In this document: one piece after another, positions 11,771 to 23,362 of the stretch
Numbering within the stretch: position 1 is the stretch's first letter
Layout of the letters: each line of letters opens with the position of its first letter
Assembly: GCA_032622095.1 (NCBI GenBank)
Contig: CP136069.1
Coordinates: 32,336,194 to 32,400,193, forward strand
Direction: 5' to 3'
Source: Siphonodentalium dalli
Lineage: Eukaryota > Mollusca > Scaphopoda > Gadilida > Siphonodentaliidae
DNA: 64,000 nt
Program-made: the position numbers and the translations under genes
Notes under the pieces: generated by a model
What the model was told of the DNA's origin: nothing
The model's input: only the letters and a program-made list of their open reading frames with translations
The model's database searches: none

Positions 11771-13460
11771 CCGTATCATTCCAGATAACTGTATTTGGTT
11801 TTTGTAGTCGTGTTGACCGTTGTCAGCTTAGTCCGAAGAAGAAAATTTGACAGGGTTGGCCATATATTTTTACACTGGGGTGGGGGCAAAATTTTCGCAA
11901 TTTTTTTTTTGTATTGACATTCATCTATTTAAGTATGTAGATTCCATGAACGAAAACAAACCCATACCGGAAAGGATTTTTTTAATCCGAGAAGAAATGC
12001 AAGAGTTACGGGCCCTCAAAGTTTGCAAGTGTCGGTCCAGTATTGTGGGTCAGGGGAGGGGTGGTCTGCGGTACCAATTTTTAATTCTTCTCCGAATCAT
12101 ATGAAATTTGGGATATAACAGAAATATGTCTATCCAAATGTAATTCGCGAACTATGAACGAATGTTGTACAAGCTCACATCTCATTCCCCAAACTATCCG
12201 TTACTTATTCATAAAAGTCATATTATGCTACACGCGAAACGGAGAGTCCAAAACGGATCGAAATCGCCCTGTTCCAGAAAAGTCGTTCATTTTGTTTTCA
12301 TTTTTTGAAAAAGGCTCCAATATTTCAACAAAATCTTTTGGACTTAGAACATTATTTTTTCTCAGTCAAGTGAAAAGAGCTCTTCAAAATAATTCCGCTA
12401 ATATATATAATATATATTATCTATATATACGCCAAAAATTTGTCACTCCCCTCTCTCCTTCCTCCGGCTACCCCATCCCCCCTGGGATGGAACCTACCTC
12501 CGATTCGAATACACCCGTCTTACCGCGGGCCAGTCTCAATCCTCTACCTGAGAACCGATAGAACGCCCATCGAATTCCAACAATCATTTTCAGAGTGGTA
12601 TATTGGTATGAGTTCATATCGGAGCCGTTATAAAGCAAATAACTTGGATTTTAATATAAACCCACCTATTCGTAAATTGTGTAGCCCATGGTGTGTGGTA
12701 AATTATCATTTTATAGTGTACAGTGTGTCATGAGCTATCTGCGTGCGTGCATTTCACTTTTGTATTTTCTTTCGCATCTTCAACGCATTGCATATCATAT
12801 ACAACCAAACAAAATACAAACATTACATTAATTTGATCACACAAGCCTTCGTTATATGGTGTATATTTCTACTAACGTAATGACGACGTATAGCCAATTA
12901 TTCCATTTGCGATAACAACGATAAACACATAGAAACATGCAAACATCATCAGTTTCGTAAGAACAATTTGTATATTGTTATAAACCGTAGTATACTGCTG
13001 ATAGACATTCAATTCTTTCCGTTAGTATATGTGCGCCGAATTGGAAATGACTCCTTTTATACTTTCGCAAAATAAAACACCACTGATAGTTTCGTACTCC
13101 GTCATTTAAGTCTTGTCAAAAAGCAAACGGGAAACAACCGCTCATTATTCCTACCATAAAGGAATCTACTTATAGAGAACGCTCTTTTCTGTTCGATTAC
13201 GTTCAAACTATTTGTGTGTTGTTGTTAATCGCTCATTATATTCTTCGGAACGAACGTTCATTAAGCGCGCTTCATGTTATATATGCGAAAACCGACCCAC
13301 GTGTTTATTGTTTTATATCCGATTCAATAACACATTGACGTTTATATTCTAGTTATTTATCGAATATAAAAAGCATCTGTACATGATCTTTAGTTTGGTA
13401 TTATTCGTATTTGATGATTAAAATACACAAAAAAATGTTAAAAATAAAAAAAAAAGATAG
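11771..13460. other. Intergenic, nothing recognised
   Basis: Several open frames of 85-135 codons exist at 11847-12733 but overlap in different phases and lack any motif. A TA-rich stretch sits at 12400-12430. Confidence 0.4.
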
Positions 13461-13464
13461 TAGA

Positions 13465-13550
13465 TAATTTGACGGGATTCGAACTCACGTCGCAATAAAA
13501 CACAAACTGAAGGTTTGACACTCTCACCACTCGGCTACGCACTGCGCTGT
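13465..13550 (-). repeat. tRNA-derived relic (SINE head or tRNA pseudogene)
   Basis: On the minus strand the sequence contains an A-box-like TAGCCGAGTGGTGAGAG and a B-box-like GAGTTCGAATCCCGTC. They have the spacing of an RNA polymerase III internal promoter and resemble the D- and T-arms of a Leu/Ser-type tRNA. The acceptor ends do not pair, and the anticodon stem-loop is irregular (caaac/gtttg around only five bases), so a working tRNA is unlikely. Confidence 0.55.
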
Positions 13551-13689
13551 TAATTTATAAGAAAATATATTAGTATTAAATATATAGGCATATAACTGTG
13601 TATATTTAAACTTTATATCCAAACTGATTGAAATGCGTGACTATATATACCCCTTTCCGCTATACGGGGAACGGGAAAATGCACATATT

Positions 13690-14950
13690 CTTCCCACCAA
13701 ATCCAAACGGGCTAATTAAAGAGCAAGGTAATGCCGTAGCAGGTACATTTGGATATTCTATTCACGCCCCCCCCAAATCTTGACAGCTATACTTTAAAAG
13801 TAACCTACCCAACGGAGAATGCAAGATGGGGTGGGTTGAGACTTTTGGTAAATTCCACCGAATATCGCAAAGGGGCAAAATTCAAACATCGAGATAGAAA
13901 CATTTTGACGAGTACATCTGACGGGTAGTTTTCGCGCGCATCTAAAGTGCCATTTTCGAATTTTCAGATGGATCGGTTTACTCGTGACAACGCTCTCTAC
14001 TACATATTTTGGGACTTCTGTCTGTTTGTCTGTTAGGTATGGCCGGGAAAACTGCCGGACGGATTTCGACGAAATTTGATATCTAGGGATCATTTTGTCC
14101 GGGGAGTGTTTTTGACCCCGACCTGGCCATGACTTTAAAAATGGTCAATTCAATGTCAAATCGTGTAAAACGGATGGATTTCCACGAAATTTGATACCTA
14201 TTGGTACGTTTTTTGGACCGGTAAACTTGTGTCCCCGACCTGACCTTGACCTTTAAAATGGTCAATTCAAGGTCAAATCGCGCCTTTGGACGGGATTTTG
14301 ATGAAATTGATACCTAGGGGTAATTTTGTCGTGGGAATGTTTTACACGGGTCAAATCGAGACCCCGACCTGACCTTGACCTTCAAAATTGTCAATAGGGA
14401 AAACAGCACGGACGAAGTCGGGTCGCCCTGCTAGTATAATATAAATATTTATACTTAAGTAGTCTATCACTAACCTAATTGTAGCCCCAAATCCAAACGT
14501 GCTAATAAAGATCTAGTTTAATGCAGGAGCATGTACGTCGGTATACTGTATGTACGCCTCCAAGATGTATGCTCAGCGGAGAGCTTGCGTCGGGTGGGTT
14601 CAGACTTGACAAATTCCACCGGAAACAAATGTGGAAAATTACTTTAAAAATCAAACTTTGAGACAAAAGTTTGTTGACGTGGTCAGCAGTATCCAGGTGC
14701 AATTTTCGAACGATTGTATAAGTTTTAGAGTGGACCGTTTAATCCTGGTAGCGCGTAACATTGTTAACGGGTGAAATATATTACTCAAATTCAACCGCAC
14801 TATTATTGATGCCAAATTCAAACGGGTTTATCAAGGAGCTAGCTAATGCACGAGCAGGCACAACGATATACCATAGATACGCCCCCAAAGATTTACTGCT
14901 CTACCATGAAAGTAACATGCCCGAGGAGAGCGCGAAACAATGGAAAATCG
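13690..14950. repeat. Three diverged tandem copies split by a Helitron-like element
   Basis: Units starting ccaaatccaaacgggctaat (about 13700), ccaaatccaaacgtgctaat (about 14487) and ccaaattcaaacgggtttat (about 14812) share the same order of phrases (gcaggagca/gcacgagcag, tacgcc, aaattccaccg). The gap between units 1 and 2 is enlarged by the element at 13996-14434. Confidence 0.6.
13996..14434 (+). mobile_element. Helitron-like non-autonomous element (439 bp)
   Basis: It starts TCTACTACATATTTTGGG and ends ...CGCCCTGCTAG followed by T. The interior has repeats of about 110-120 bp built on gacctgaccttgacctt and aatggtcaattcaaggtcaa. TC...CTAG ends and the lack of target duplication fit Helitrons, and tandem interior cores are common in mollusc Helitron derivatives. 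Related copies are at 18696-19149, 19150-19376 and 38222-38816 (minus). There is no Rep/helicase frame. Confidence 0.65.
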
Positions 14951-15805
14951 CGAATCTACTCAATCTAGTGTTTTATATTTTGAACATTGTATGTGTTTTG
15001 TAGTATATATACGATCACCATTGGTTTTAAAACGGACGGGTAAGCACTCAGATGACATTGTCGAGTGTGATATAGTTATATCTTGATTACTGTTAACTCT
15101 ATAACAAAGACGTTAATGGGTATAGTGTGGCGATGACCCTCTGAATTAATTGATAAGCGGTCTTTCCTCTTCCATTAAAACGAACAATTCTGAATCCGAA
15201 ACTGAAAGTAGTATCCACTAAATGCGATATAACGGAGTTATTTTACATTAATATGATTTGCACCCTTTTGATATATATACATGCCCATTACTCTATAATC
15301 AGGCACACCAAATTTCGTGACCGTTGAACAGGATTTGGGCATCCAGGGGGGCGGTTATAATTAGCCATAAAATGTATCCCTACTGAATACAAATGAACTG
15401 ATTGGCTGGGTGAATGGTGACTCAGTTGGTCAGGACCATGATGCATTAGACAGTCATTAATCATCATGACATAAACCTTTGGAGTATATTTATTATTTAG
15501 AAATGTCAATGCAAGTCCACCATCGGACCAATAAGCACCAATATGCATTCGCATGAAGAGGAATACACATATACGCATAACACTCACATGGGATGGGATG
15601 GGTTACCATGGAAGTATATCTGATTCCATGGAATCTGACCTCTAGTAAATATATATGTTATTATACCGTACACTGCTCCGTATTACAGTGAAATTGTGAT
15701 GTCTGCGTCCCATTTTATTATTGTTTCCAATTGTACAAGTAGTACTTAACTCTCAATTATCGAAATCATAACTGTTTTTTATTTCGTATAATGTGCATAT
15801 CACCA
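14951..15805. other. Intergenic, nothing recognised
   Basis: I see no gene-like signal or repeat structure beyond an imperfect gggatgggatggg run near 15590. Confidence 0.35.
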
Positions 15806-15808
15806 TAA

Positions 15809-17147
15809 GGGTGGATACACACATGCATGTAATGTCTGTATGTAAAATACATGTATTTTACATGGCCACACCAATAATTGACAAAATTAATCACCTGCGC
15901 GCGAGAGGTCAATTCAACCAGTGAGTAGTTATAAGCCATTATCAAACAAACTGCCATCAAGAAATTTCAGGCCAACAATAAACATGTCTTCTTCCATGGA
16001 TGCCCAAATGGGTAATTCGTGTCTGCTATATATTGCTGTTTTTCACGAGTTATAATTCATTTCGAAAAGTGGATTAGAGCCGGTCGATTTTATACTTGAT
16101 TTGTTTCTGTCATTTCTTGGAAACAGGGTTATCCAAAACAAAAATAAAATATGCAGAATTCTTTTATATGATGATACCGGCTTGTTGAGATTTCTCTGAT
16201 AATTTGAGAGCGAGCTCATGTGATAACAATAATTCAATTGGGATTGCAAATATTCATTATAGCGCCAAAAAATAATGCAGGTACAGCGTTGAAATTAAAA
16301 AGAGTGACACCCCCCCATTTATATATATGTTTCTCAAGCCAAAGGTTGAACAAGCTCCTAACTGTCACAAGCTTGAATTATAACATTTTCGACCATAATC
16401 CATGATTGGGGGAGGGGCTGGTTCTCGAAAGCTTCCAATAACTAAGGGAGTTAATTCAATGTATCAGCCGCGATTATCTGGGCAAGAATTACAATATAAT
16501 GTTTTACTTAAATATTCCATAGTTGTAAATTTTGCGTATACATGTAAAACTGTATAACACAAGAGAGGAAAGGTGACGTAGTTGGGAACTCGTAGCTAGG
16601 CAACCCTTTCGCCGAATGAAGACAAACAGCATGCATTCAAATTTAAAGCTGTATAATATGTTAATAATTATATGAATAGCATAAATTGCTGCATATTAGA
16701 TTAATCACTCGTAGAAAACAGACACGATAGACATGACTACGATATTTATAAAGCAGGGTGTCAGGACTCAGGGTGCTGCGTGCACACCCCCGTCGAGGAA
16801 ATATGCAATGGTGAATTCGGTAGCTTCCGGGATAATATAGCTCCCCGTGCATGTTGGGGGTCATAGCCCCATGCGTTGGGGAAGAGACCATCACTGGTAT
16901 TAACATCAATAGAAGACTGACAATGATATAAACAGAACGTCGACCATTTGAGTTATCGCGCAAATAATTATTTTAAGCGGCCTGACGACTTTGTCCCAGT
17001 CAACGGTTCAGAGTTTAACTCACTGTGGTCAAACACAGTCGCAATGATTGGGTTGTCAGCGGACACATATTACACGGTGTGTATGATCCATGTAAAACTC
17101 CAAATACACGATATTTACAGAGATTACATGCATGTGTGTATCCACCC
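15809..17147. mobile_element. PIF/Harbinger-like element, 1.34 kb, non-coding
   Basis: TAA at 15806-15808 and 17148-17150 bound perfect 25-bp inverted ends starting GGGTGGATACACACATGCAT, with weaker pairing for about 60 bp. The interior has small frames on both strands, none resembling a DDE transposase or the Myb-like partner of PIF/Harbinger. It directly abuts the element at 17151, and the TAA between them serves both. Confidence 0.75.
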
Positions 17148-17150
17148 TAA

Positions 17151-17539
17151 GGGTACGTTCATACACTGGCAAGTTTGCACGGTATGTTGCAAGCATTTTG
17201 TCGTAGAAAACCATATTGTGCCATAATATGAACGGAAACAAGGACATAATCTGCATCTGTGCCACGGCTAAATACGTGCGAAGTAAAATCTCTGTAGTTC
17301 CACTAGTAACGATGCTACCGGAATGTGCCTGTAAATATCATGCAATTATTTCGCAAGAATAAATAATGCAGTTTTTTGAAGGCAAATGCCAGTAGCATTG
17401 TTACTTCTCATGTCTTTCGCTTTGGTAAAGATGCATGTTATGTGCACGTGTCCGTTCATATTCTGGCACCATGTGGTTTTCTATGACGAAATGCCCGCAA
17501 AAACATACCGTGCAAACTTGCCAGCGTATGAACGTACCC
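17151..17539. mobile_element. PIF/Harbinger-like MITE, long inverted arms
   Basis: It begins GGGTACGTTCATACACTGGC and ends with the inverse complement. TAA lies at 17148-17150 and 17540-17542. Arms of about 75 bp remain pairable, including gtcgtagaaaaccata on the left and tggttttctatgacga on the right. It belongs to the same family as 6892-7155. Confidence 0.8.
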
Positions 17540-18089
17540 TAATTCAATGCCTGCGCGTGAAGGCGCCTATGGTTGGTAAATACAGTTATTCTAGTCTATT
17601 CTATTCGAACGATAAGTTATGGAATTATAGAATAATGTGGCGTCGATTGGTCTATCGTGTCCGAGCGATGGAATGCATGCCATGGGTTATTACACTATTG
17701 ATTCTTGCTAGATATCTGGTGTAAACATATTTGTACCATGATTGCCAAAACTATTGTGTATATAACACCTATTTCATCGTTACACCATACAATGGGTATA
17801 CAGCTCCCTACTGTGGATATACATTTATACTGTGGGCGTAAGTGTTCAAACGTAATTTCATGTGTTAAACGTTTATACCCACAGTAGAACTACATCGTAA
17901 GTTAGGAAAATGGTTCTTATGTAACATCCATTAAAAATTGGAAGTTGTCATAATTTCAATTAGATATGAGGAAAATTGCCTACATTTCAATGAGATGTAG
18001 CTTGCTATAGTGTTATATGAACTAGGAAATATGAATGGTTGTACCAAGAGACTGACGGCTCAGAAACAGACTGACGTGATGGCGTGAAT

Positions 18090-18448
18090 TATAGGTCGCC
18101 TCGCATATATAAGAGAATACATAGGCCTAACAATTTTGTTTATCATTCTTTTTAAATAAATGTTTCTTACAATTTTTATTACATAAAATAAAAAAAATAT
18201 CCATTACCCTGCAGGGAGCCCCACACATATATATAGAAGCATATAGAAGAGTGTCGTCTGCTCATGTTTGTCTGGGGCTCTGTATTGGGTGAAATTATAA
18301 ATTTATTAAAATTGTAAAAAAATGTTAGGCCAATGCATTCTCTTATACATGCGAGGCGACCTATGGTCGACTCGCATATATAAGAGAATGCATTGGCACA
18401 GGGTAAAAAAGATCCCGACTTACGACTGGATTTGATATGGCGGGTCAC
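18090..18448. mobile_element. Type 3 hairpin MITE, left end lost
   Basis: The right terminus is GGCGGGTCAC at 18439-18448, and a complete hairpin lies at 18329-18397. Only the second half of the left hairpin remains (about 18093-18135), so the left end is truncated. Interior words match 22905-23362 (for example ccattaccctgcagggagcc). The 89-codon minus-strand frame is translation of this repeat. Confidence 0.7.
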
Positions 18449-18580
18449 ATATACGCGTGACGCATATTCCTTACATCGTCGTGTTTGTGTATCTCAATGA
18501 GGATATACATTACAAGTAAACAACGGAGTAGTTGAATTAGTGGAACAAATCAAAAATGCCATCAATAAAATACACGCATA

Positions 18581-18692
18581 GTAGACGAGAGTACAATATT
18601 TTCATCACTCGTGGTATTGTGGTTTTAACCACTACTCGCCAAAAGGCTCGTGGTTAAAACAACAATTCCACTAATTTGGTATTCTCGGTTAC
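18581..18692. repeat. 112-bp imperfect palindrome
   Basis: The arms run gtagacgaga ... ggttttaaccac and gtggttaaaac ... tctcggttac around an actcgccaaaaggctcg centre. It ends immediately before the Helitron-like element at 18696. Confidence 0.6.
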
Positions 18693-18695
18693 TAT

Positions 18696-19149
18696 TCTAC
18701 TATATATTTTGAGACTTCCGTGTATGTATGTGTCCTTTATAGACTCGAAAACGGCAGGACCGATCGGGCTCAAACTTCCCATCTAAGGATAAAAACCCAC
18801 GGGAATGGTCGTCGCGGCGTTTTGGAGAAGCTCAGAGCACCCGTTCTCCACTCTCAGTCACAAGAACGGCACTGCGGGATTAATCGCGTTCCTATCAGCA
18901 GTGTCGTTGATAAAGAGCGTCTATATACACGACGAGTATAAATACGGCTCCATTGACCGTCTCGAGGCGAAATTTCGTACTTAATTTCGTACTTAGGGGT
19001 TCCAAGGAACGGAGGAGATTTTTATCGGCACAATTAACTCATTGAAAAACAAAAAATTAAATTAAAAAATTAATTAAAAACATTAATTAACAAAATAAAA
19101 AATTGTCATGTTTCTGACGATTGCCGCCAGTGGCGGACTAATCTGCTAG
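18696..19149 (+). mobile_element. Helitron-like element, second type (454 bp)
   Basis: The start TCTACTATATATTTTGAG and the end AATCTGCTAG then T match the termini of the 13996-14434 copy, but the interior is different (no ggtcaattcaaggtcaa core). Shared ends with a replaced middle are a usual feature of Helitron derivatives. The 73-codon frame at 18720 lies wholly inside it. Confidence 0.5.
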
Positions 19150-19376
19150 TCTCCTATATTTTGGGTCTGTTTGTCTGTTTATTAGGAATGGCCGGGCAAA
19201 CTGCTGGACGGATTTCGACGAAATTTGATACCTAGTGGTACATTTGACCGGGTAGTGTTTTGGACGGATCAAATCGTGACCCCGACCTGACCGTGACCTT
19301 CAAAATGGTCAATTCAAGGTCAAATCGGGTAAAACGGACGGGTTTCAACGAAATTTGTTACCTAGGGGTACTTTTG
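19150..19376 (+). mobile_element. Helitron-like element, 3' truncated
   Basis: It starts TCTCCTATATTTTGGGTCTG directly after the previous copy's CTAG and runs through the gacctgacc/ggtcaattcaaggtcaa core. It breaks off where the 19377 tandem repeat begins, and no CTAG end is present. Confidence 0.6.
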
Positions 19377-19890
19377 ATGTATTTAATAAATATGCAGTGA
19401 CAATCTTGTGCAGGACGCTATATGTATTGACGTGACAGGACACTACCAAATATTGTTCAGCCAGTTTTGAGCATCATTTGCTTGCAAATGTCACACTATA
19501 TGCGATATCTCGGAATTCAACAGGAAAGTGGTTAGCTAGCGTGTTTGGGTTAATTTTGATATATTTAATAAATCTTCAGTGACAATTTTGTGCAGGGACA
19601 CTATATCTATTCATATAACGCAACATTCCCATATATTGTTTAGCCAGTTGTGGGCATCAATTGCTTGCAAATGGGTGCACTATATGCGACATCTCGGAAT
19701 TCGACAGGAAAGTGGTTAGCGTGGTACGCGTTAATTATGGTGCAGAAAGTTGTTAGCGTGTTTTGGGTCAATTCTGATATATTAAATAAATATGCTGTGA
19801 CAATCTTGTGCAGAGACACTATATCTATTCACATGACACAGCATTCGCAAATATTGTTCAGCCAGGTTTGAGCATCAATTGCTTGTATAC
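19377..19890. repeat. About 180-215-bp tandem repeat, 2.6 copies
   Basis: Units start tatttaataaatatgcagtg (19380), tatttaataaatcttcagtg (19561) and tattaaataaatatgctgtg (19779). All contain attgttcagccag-like and ttgcttgcaaatg phrases. Unit 2 has an extra ~35 bp that repeats its own gttagcgtg end. Confidence 0.75.
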
Positions 19891-19904
19891 ATATATGGGA
19901 ATTC

Positions 19905-20260
19905 GCGGTAATGACGGTGTATGCAGTGTACGATGACTACGACGAAAGCGATGATGTTTATGACTACGACGACGACAGCGGTGATGACAACTGCTATTAT
20001 GATAATTACGACGACAGCGATGATGATCATGATGATGACAACGAAGACGACAGCGATGATGGTAATGAATACGATGACGATGATGACATGACTACGACGA
20101 AGATAGATATGGTGATGATGATAATGGCGATGACTATGGATGATGACGACAGCGATGATGCCGATTGACGATGACGATTGCGAAGGTGATGAAAATGCAT
20201 ACGATGATTACGATGACGACGATGACAATGACGACGAATTCGACGACGATGATTTAAGTT
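19905..20260. repeat. GAY trinucleotide low-complexity block
   Basis: Degenerate repeats of GAT/GAC triplets (gacgacgatgatgac and similar) read as aspartate-rich peptide in two successive frames (from 19911 and 20140). The frame changes midway, the composition is a direct product of the triplet, and no signal peptide precedes it. I treat it as a decayed microsatellite rather than an acidic shell-matrix type protein. Confidence 0.65.
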
Positions 20261-20811
20261 TAGTTGTAAATAATCCGTCTGTCCACTTTTGGTTCTTCAA
20301 TTCTCAAGAACCAAACAGCAGTAATTGTAGGTAATGTTAGTTCTACAACTGTGTTTGAAGCACTAAGAACTAACTACTTGTTCTTCAGCTTGGTTCCTGG
20401 GCATCTTGTCTAACAGTGTACGCAGTATACGCGTATATAACACCATATATTTAAAAACACGGTATCCAAACAGGGGAAGCATCGCATCACAAAAAAGGTG
20501 GAGCCAGACTATAAAAACAAGAACGCCCGACCCAGACACAGGTGAAAATCCTATAGATATTAGGAAGACGAACCCAATGGCATATGCGACCGATGACAAT
20601 GTTAGGAATCCGGTTTTATTACATATCTATCAACGTAATTCGCATGATTGCACGAGTTTCCAGGCGTGTGATAATTCTCAGAATCGCACTAGTGCAATCT
20701 GTCGACGGAACTATTTCATTCAGTGTTAAAACTCAATTAAATTCACATTTTCTGTACCGGAGATGTACGATTGTGAGTCAATTTACTATGATACGGAGAT
20801 ATGTAATAAAA

Positions 20812-20975
20812 ATAGAACCGCATGAGTGTCTGGATTTTGACGAATTATCGCACTCGATTTGTTGGCGGAACGCGATACCTCTCGTGCGGGACTGCGTCCC
20901 GCACTCGAGGTATCGCTCCGCCAACAAATCTCGTGCGATAATTACGTCAAAATCCAGACACTCATGCGGTTCTAT
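20812..20975. repeat. 164-bp near-perfect palindrome
   Basis: The arms ATAGAACCGCATGAGTGTCT ... and the complement ...CTCATGCGGTTCTAT pair almost without mismatch to a centre GTGCGGGAC-TGC-GTCCCGCAC with a 3-base loop. Its base composition is clearly more GC-rich than the flanks. It lies inside an open frame on the + strand (20584-21183), which therefore reads both arms. Confidence 0.85.
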
Positions 20976-21182
20976 CTATATGTTGTACGAGCTTTTTGAA
21001 GCGGAACGTCCCATTGACATGAAAGACGGGGACAGCCCTTTCTTCCTAGCACTATACCACCAAGGATGGGAAAAGGGAAAATCCTGGTTTAAGCGAAACG
21101 CACTCGAAATAAATTCCATATACAACATAATGACATACATGTTGGAGGAAGCAAACTTAAACACTGATAAAAGACTCACCTG
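20976..21182 (+). pseudogene. Possible ankyrin-repeat fragment
   Basis: After the palindrome the frame continues for about 68 codons and stops at 21181. Two parts recall ankyrin repeats. One is LYELFEAERPIDMKDGDSPF followed by FLALYHQG, resembling the loop-helix of an ankyrin unit (the usual form has GxTPLHxA). The other is YMLEEANLNTD, resembling the second helix end of the next unit. The hallmark TPLH is altered to SPFF. No neighbouring ankyrin unit is found. It could be a decayed exon or chance; the palindrome upstream would have disrupted it. Confidence 0.25.
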
Positions 21183-22264
21183 ATCGAAACTCTAAACTAT
21201 GAAAGCTTCAGTTTATTGCAAAAGCTATGATTTAACACAGAACAATGCAATATATATATATACATATATGTTAAATAGCAGGAAACTATATAGTTGCTAT
21301 ACTCTTATACTCATGCCAGAGCCATAATAACTTATAATATTTATGTATCTCAACCCCTCTGGGTGAAGGCACGCCCATTCCCATTTTATCACCCACATCG
21401 AATAATGCAGGGGAACAGCAGTTATATTTACCCCCGGTCTCAACAAATGGTATGTGTTTTGAAATGGGGAGTTTTTTCCCAGGCGGTGGGGTCTTCAGTG
21501 TCTCAGATTTTGGAAAATTCCTTAAATGCACACTTAAGATATAATGACAATCTCCGCAATATAGTACTATTTTCAATCGATAGAAGTCTATAGAACTTTT
21601 CTTCGCTGGGATATTTCCAGTAATAGTCCGGAATATATTTGATTCGGATATCATTAAGGTGTGAACACGTAATTACAAAGTGGTATTCGTCTCCTATATA
21701 TGCCGTCATTACATAATGAACATACTCTGTCATTCCGTTTTGATTTTTTCCACCGCCCACTTTCTATTGGTAATCGATGATTTGATGTCATAATCTTAAC
21801 AATGCATTCCGCTAAATACCATGGAAGTTCAGTTAGATATCTTCTGATCTCCGGACGTACATAAATACCACCATAGAAACCACTCCTTGCACCATATATT
21901 CTGATTCAAATCCAATTAAAGTAATTGCAGGTTGAAATGTGAATGTTCCTATCAACACTAACTTAAAACTAGCACCAGTAGTTCCTCAGTCAGTGCATGT
22001 CCATTTGGGTCTGTCAACAATGTTTAGTTGCAACACATGCCATGCACAAATAAATGTGTACATGTACCTCCGGTCGTCTCTAACTTCTAAGTCAATTTAA
22101 CGTGTCAACAACGATTTGAATGTGGCAAGTCCGAAACAGTTCAAACATATTCGGAGAATATATGACGGTGACTAGTGAGTGAATTTAGGAACTGAATCTT
22201 CGATGTTTCTTGCCAAAATATTTGCAGAGTTGACAGCAAGTTTTTATTTCTCCAATTCCTAAAC
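21183..22264. other. Intergenic, nothing recognised
   Basis: Frames at 21286-21760 on both strands overlap in conflicting phases and have no motif. A TA dinucleotide run is at about 21250-21268. Confidence 0.4.
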
Positions 22265-22437
22265 GGTTGGCAATTATCACAATACGATAGGGAATACTCG
22301 GAAGTTCGTACTCAGATGTCATAAATTGTGCACCTCGTTTGCCTTGTTGGGGATAAATTTTCCCCAGAGTACGTTATACTTGTGATATTTACGGTACGGA
22401 CACGGTGTTCCCTTGGAATATTACATTAATCGCCAAC
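22265..22437. mobile_element. GGTTGGCGATTA-type MITE, uninterrupted copy
   Basis: The left end ggttggcaattatcacaata and right end ttacattaatcgccaac are inverted. Internal landmarks (gttcgtactca, ttttccccagagtacgt, cggtgttcccttgg) match the ends of 59471-60241, where a type 3 MITE has entered the middle. Confidence 0.6.
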
Positions 22438-22904
22438 AGTTTCGGAAGAGGTAAAATAATAACGAGAATTATAAAAAAAATCATTTCTCAAGTCATTTGC
22501 TCATCTGAATTGTTTTTAATTGTTTTAAATATCTTAATGTTATTTGTAACATTAAATGAAATTGCAATGAAATTTCTGGATCCATTTTTTAAACAGTATA
22601 ATGTGGAACTATTTTGTTCTGCGAAGGTACTAATTGTGCCATTGAAAGCGGGTCAGACATTGGGTCAACCAGATGTTTCTTTCCGAGTATTGTTCAATTT
22701 GTTGTACTATTAAACGTGAAAATGCAGCATAAATTAGCAACACCGAGCAGTATAAGGTGCATATAACAAAAAGAATACCTACAGCTTTTTGTTTGAATAG
22801 CCGAAACATCTTATTCGTGTCTGGAAAGAAATATCGAATTTTCACTCGAGGCTTGCAGCCGCTCGTTAAAATTCAATATTTCTATGCAGACACTCATGGT
22901 ATAT

Positions 22905-23362
22905 GTGACCCGCCATATCAAATCCAGTCGTAAGTCGGGATTTTTTTTACCCTGTGCCAATGCATTCTCTTATATATGCGAGTCGACCATAGGTCGCCTC
23001 GCATATATAAGAGAATGCATTGGCCTAACAATTTTTTACAACTTTAATAATTTTTTCTTGTATTCTTTAACAATTTTATAATATCACCAATACAGAGCCC
23101 CAGACAAACATGAGCAGACGACACTCTTCTATATGCTTCTATATATGTATGGGGTTCCCTGCAGGGTAATGGATGTTTTTTATTTTATGTCCTAAAAATT
23201 GTAAGAAACATTTATTTAAAAAAAATGATAAAAAATTGTTAGGCCAATGCATTCTCTTATATATGCGAGGCGACCTATGGTCGACTCGCATATATAAGAG
23301 AATGCATTGGCACATAGTAAAAAAAATCCCGACTCACGACTGGATTTGATATGGCGGGTCAC
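22905..23362. mobile_element. Type 3 hairpin MITE, complete copy
   Basis: Perfect inverted ends GTGACCCGCCATATCAAATC extend about 40 bp and then run into hairpins at 22956-23024 and 23243-23311. The flanking bases are ATAT on both sides, a possible target duplication. The element is non-coding: the 65-codon frame at 22884 and the start of the frame at 23307 are translations of its ends. Related copies are at 18090-18448 and 59528-59975. Confidence 0.8.

Noticed and set aside
13465-13550. Functional tRNA gene
   Set aside because: A- and B-box are good but the acceptor ends do not pair and the anticodon arm is irregular; kept only as a tRNA-derived relic.
19911-20334. Aspartate-rich open frames resembling acidic shell-matrix proteins
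   Set aside because: They follow directly from a GAT/GAC triplet repeat, change frame midway and have no signal peptide, so a microsatellite explains them.
20363-20599. Hydrophobic minus-strand frame that could be two membrane segments
   Set aside because: It begins at TTG, has an in-frame stop a few codons upstream, overlaps another frame on the + strand and matches no family I know.
20584-21183. The 199-codon frame as one gene
   Set aside because: Its middle third is the two arms of a 164-bp palindrome. Only the last part has any family resemblance.
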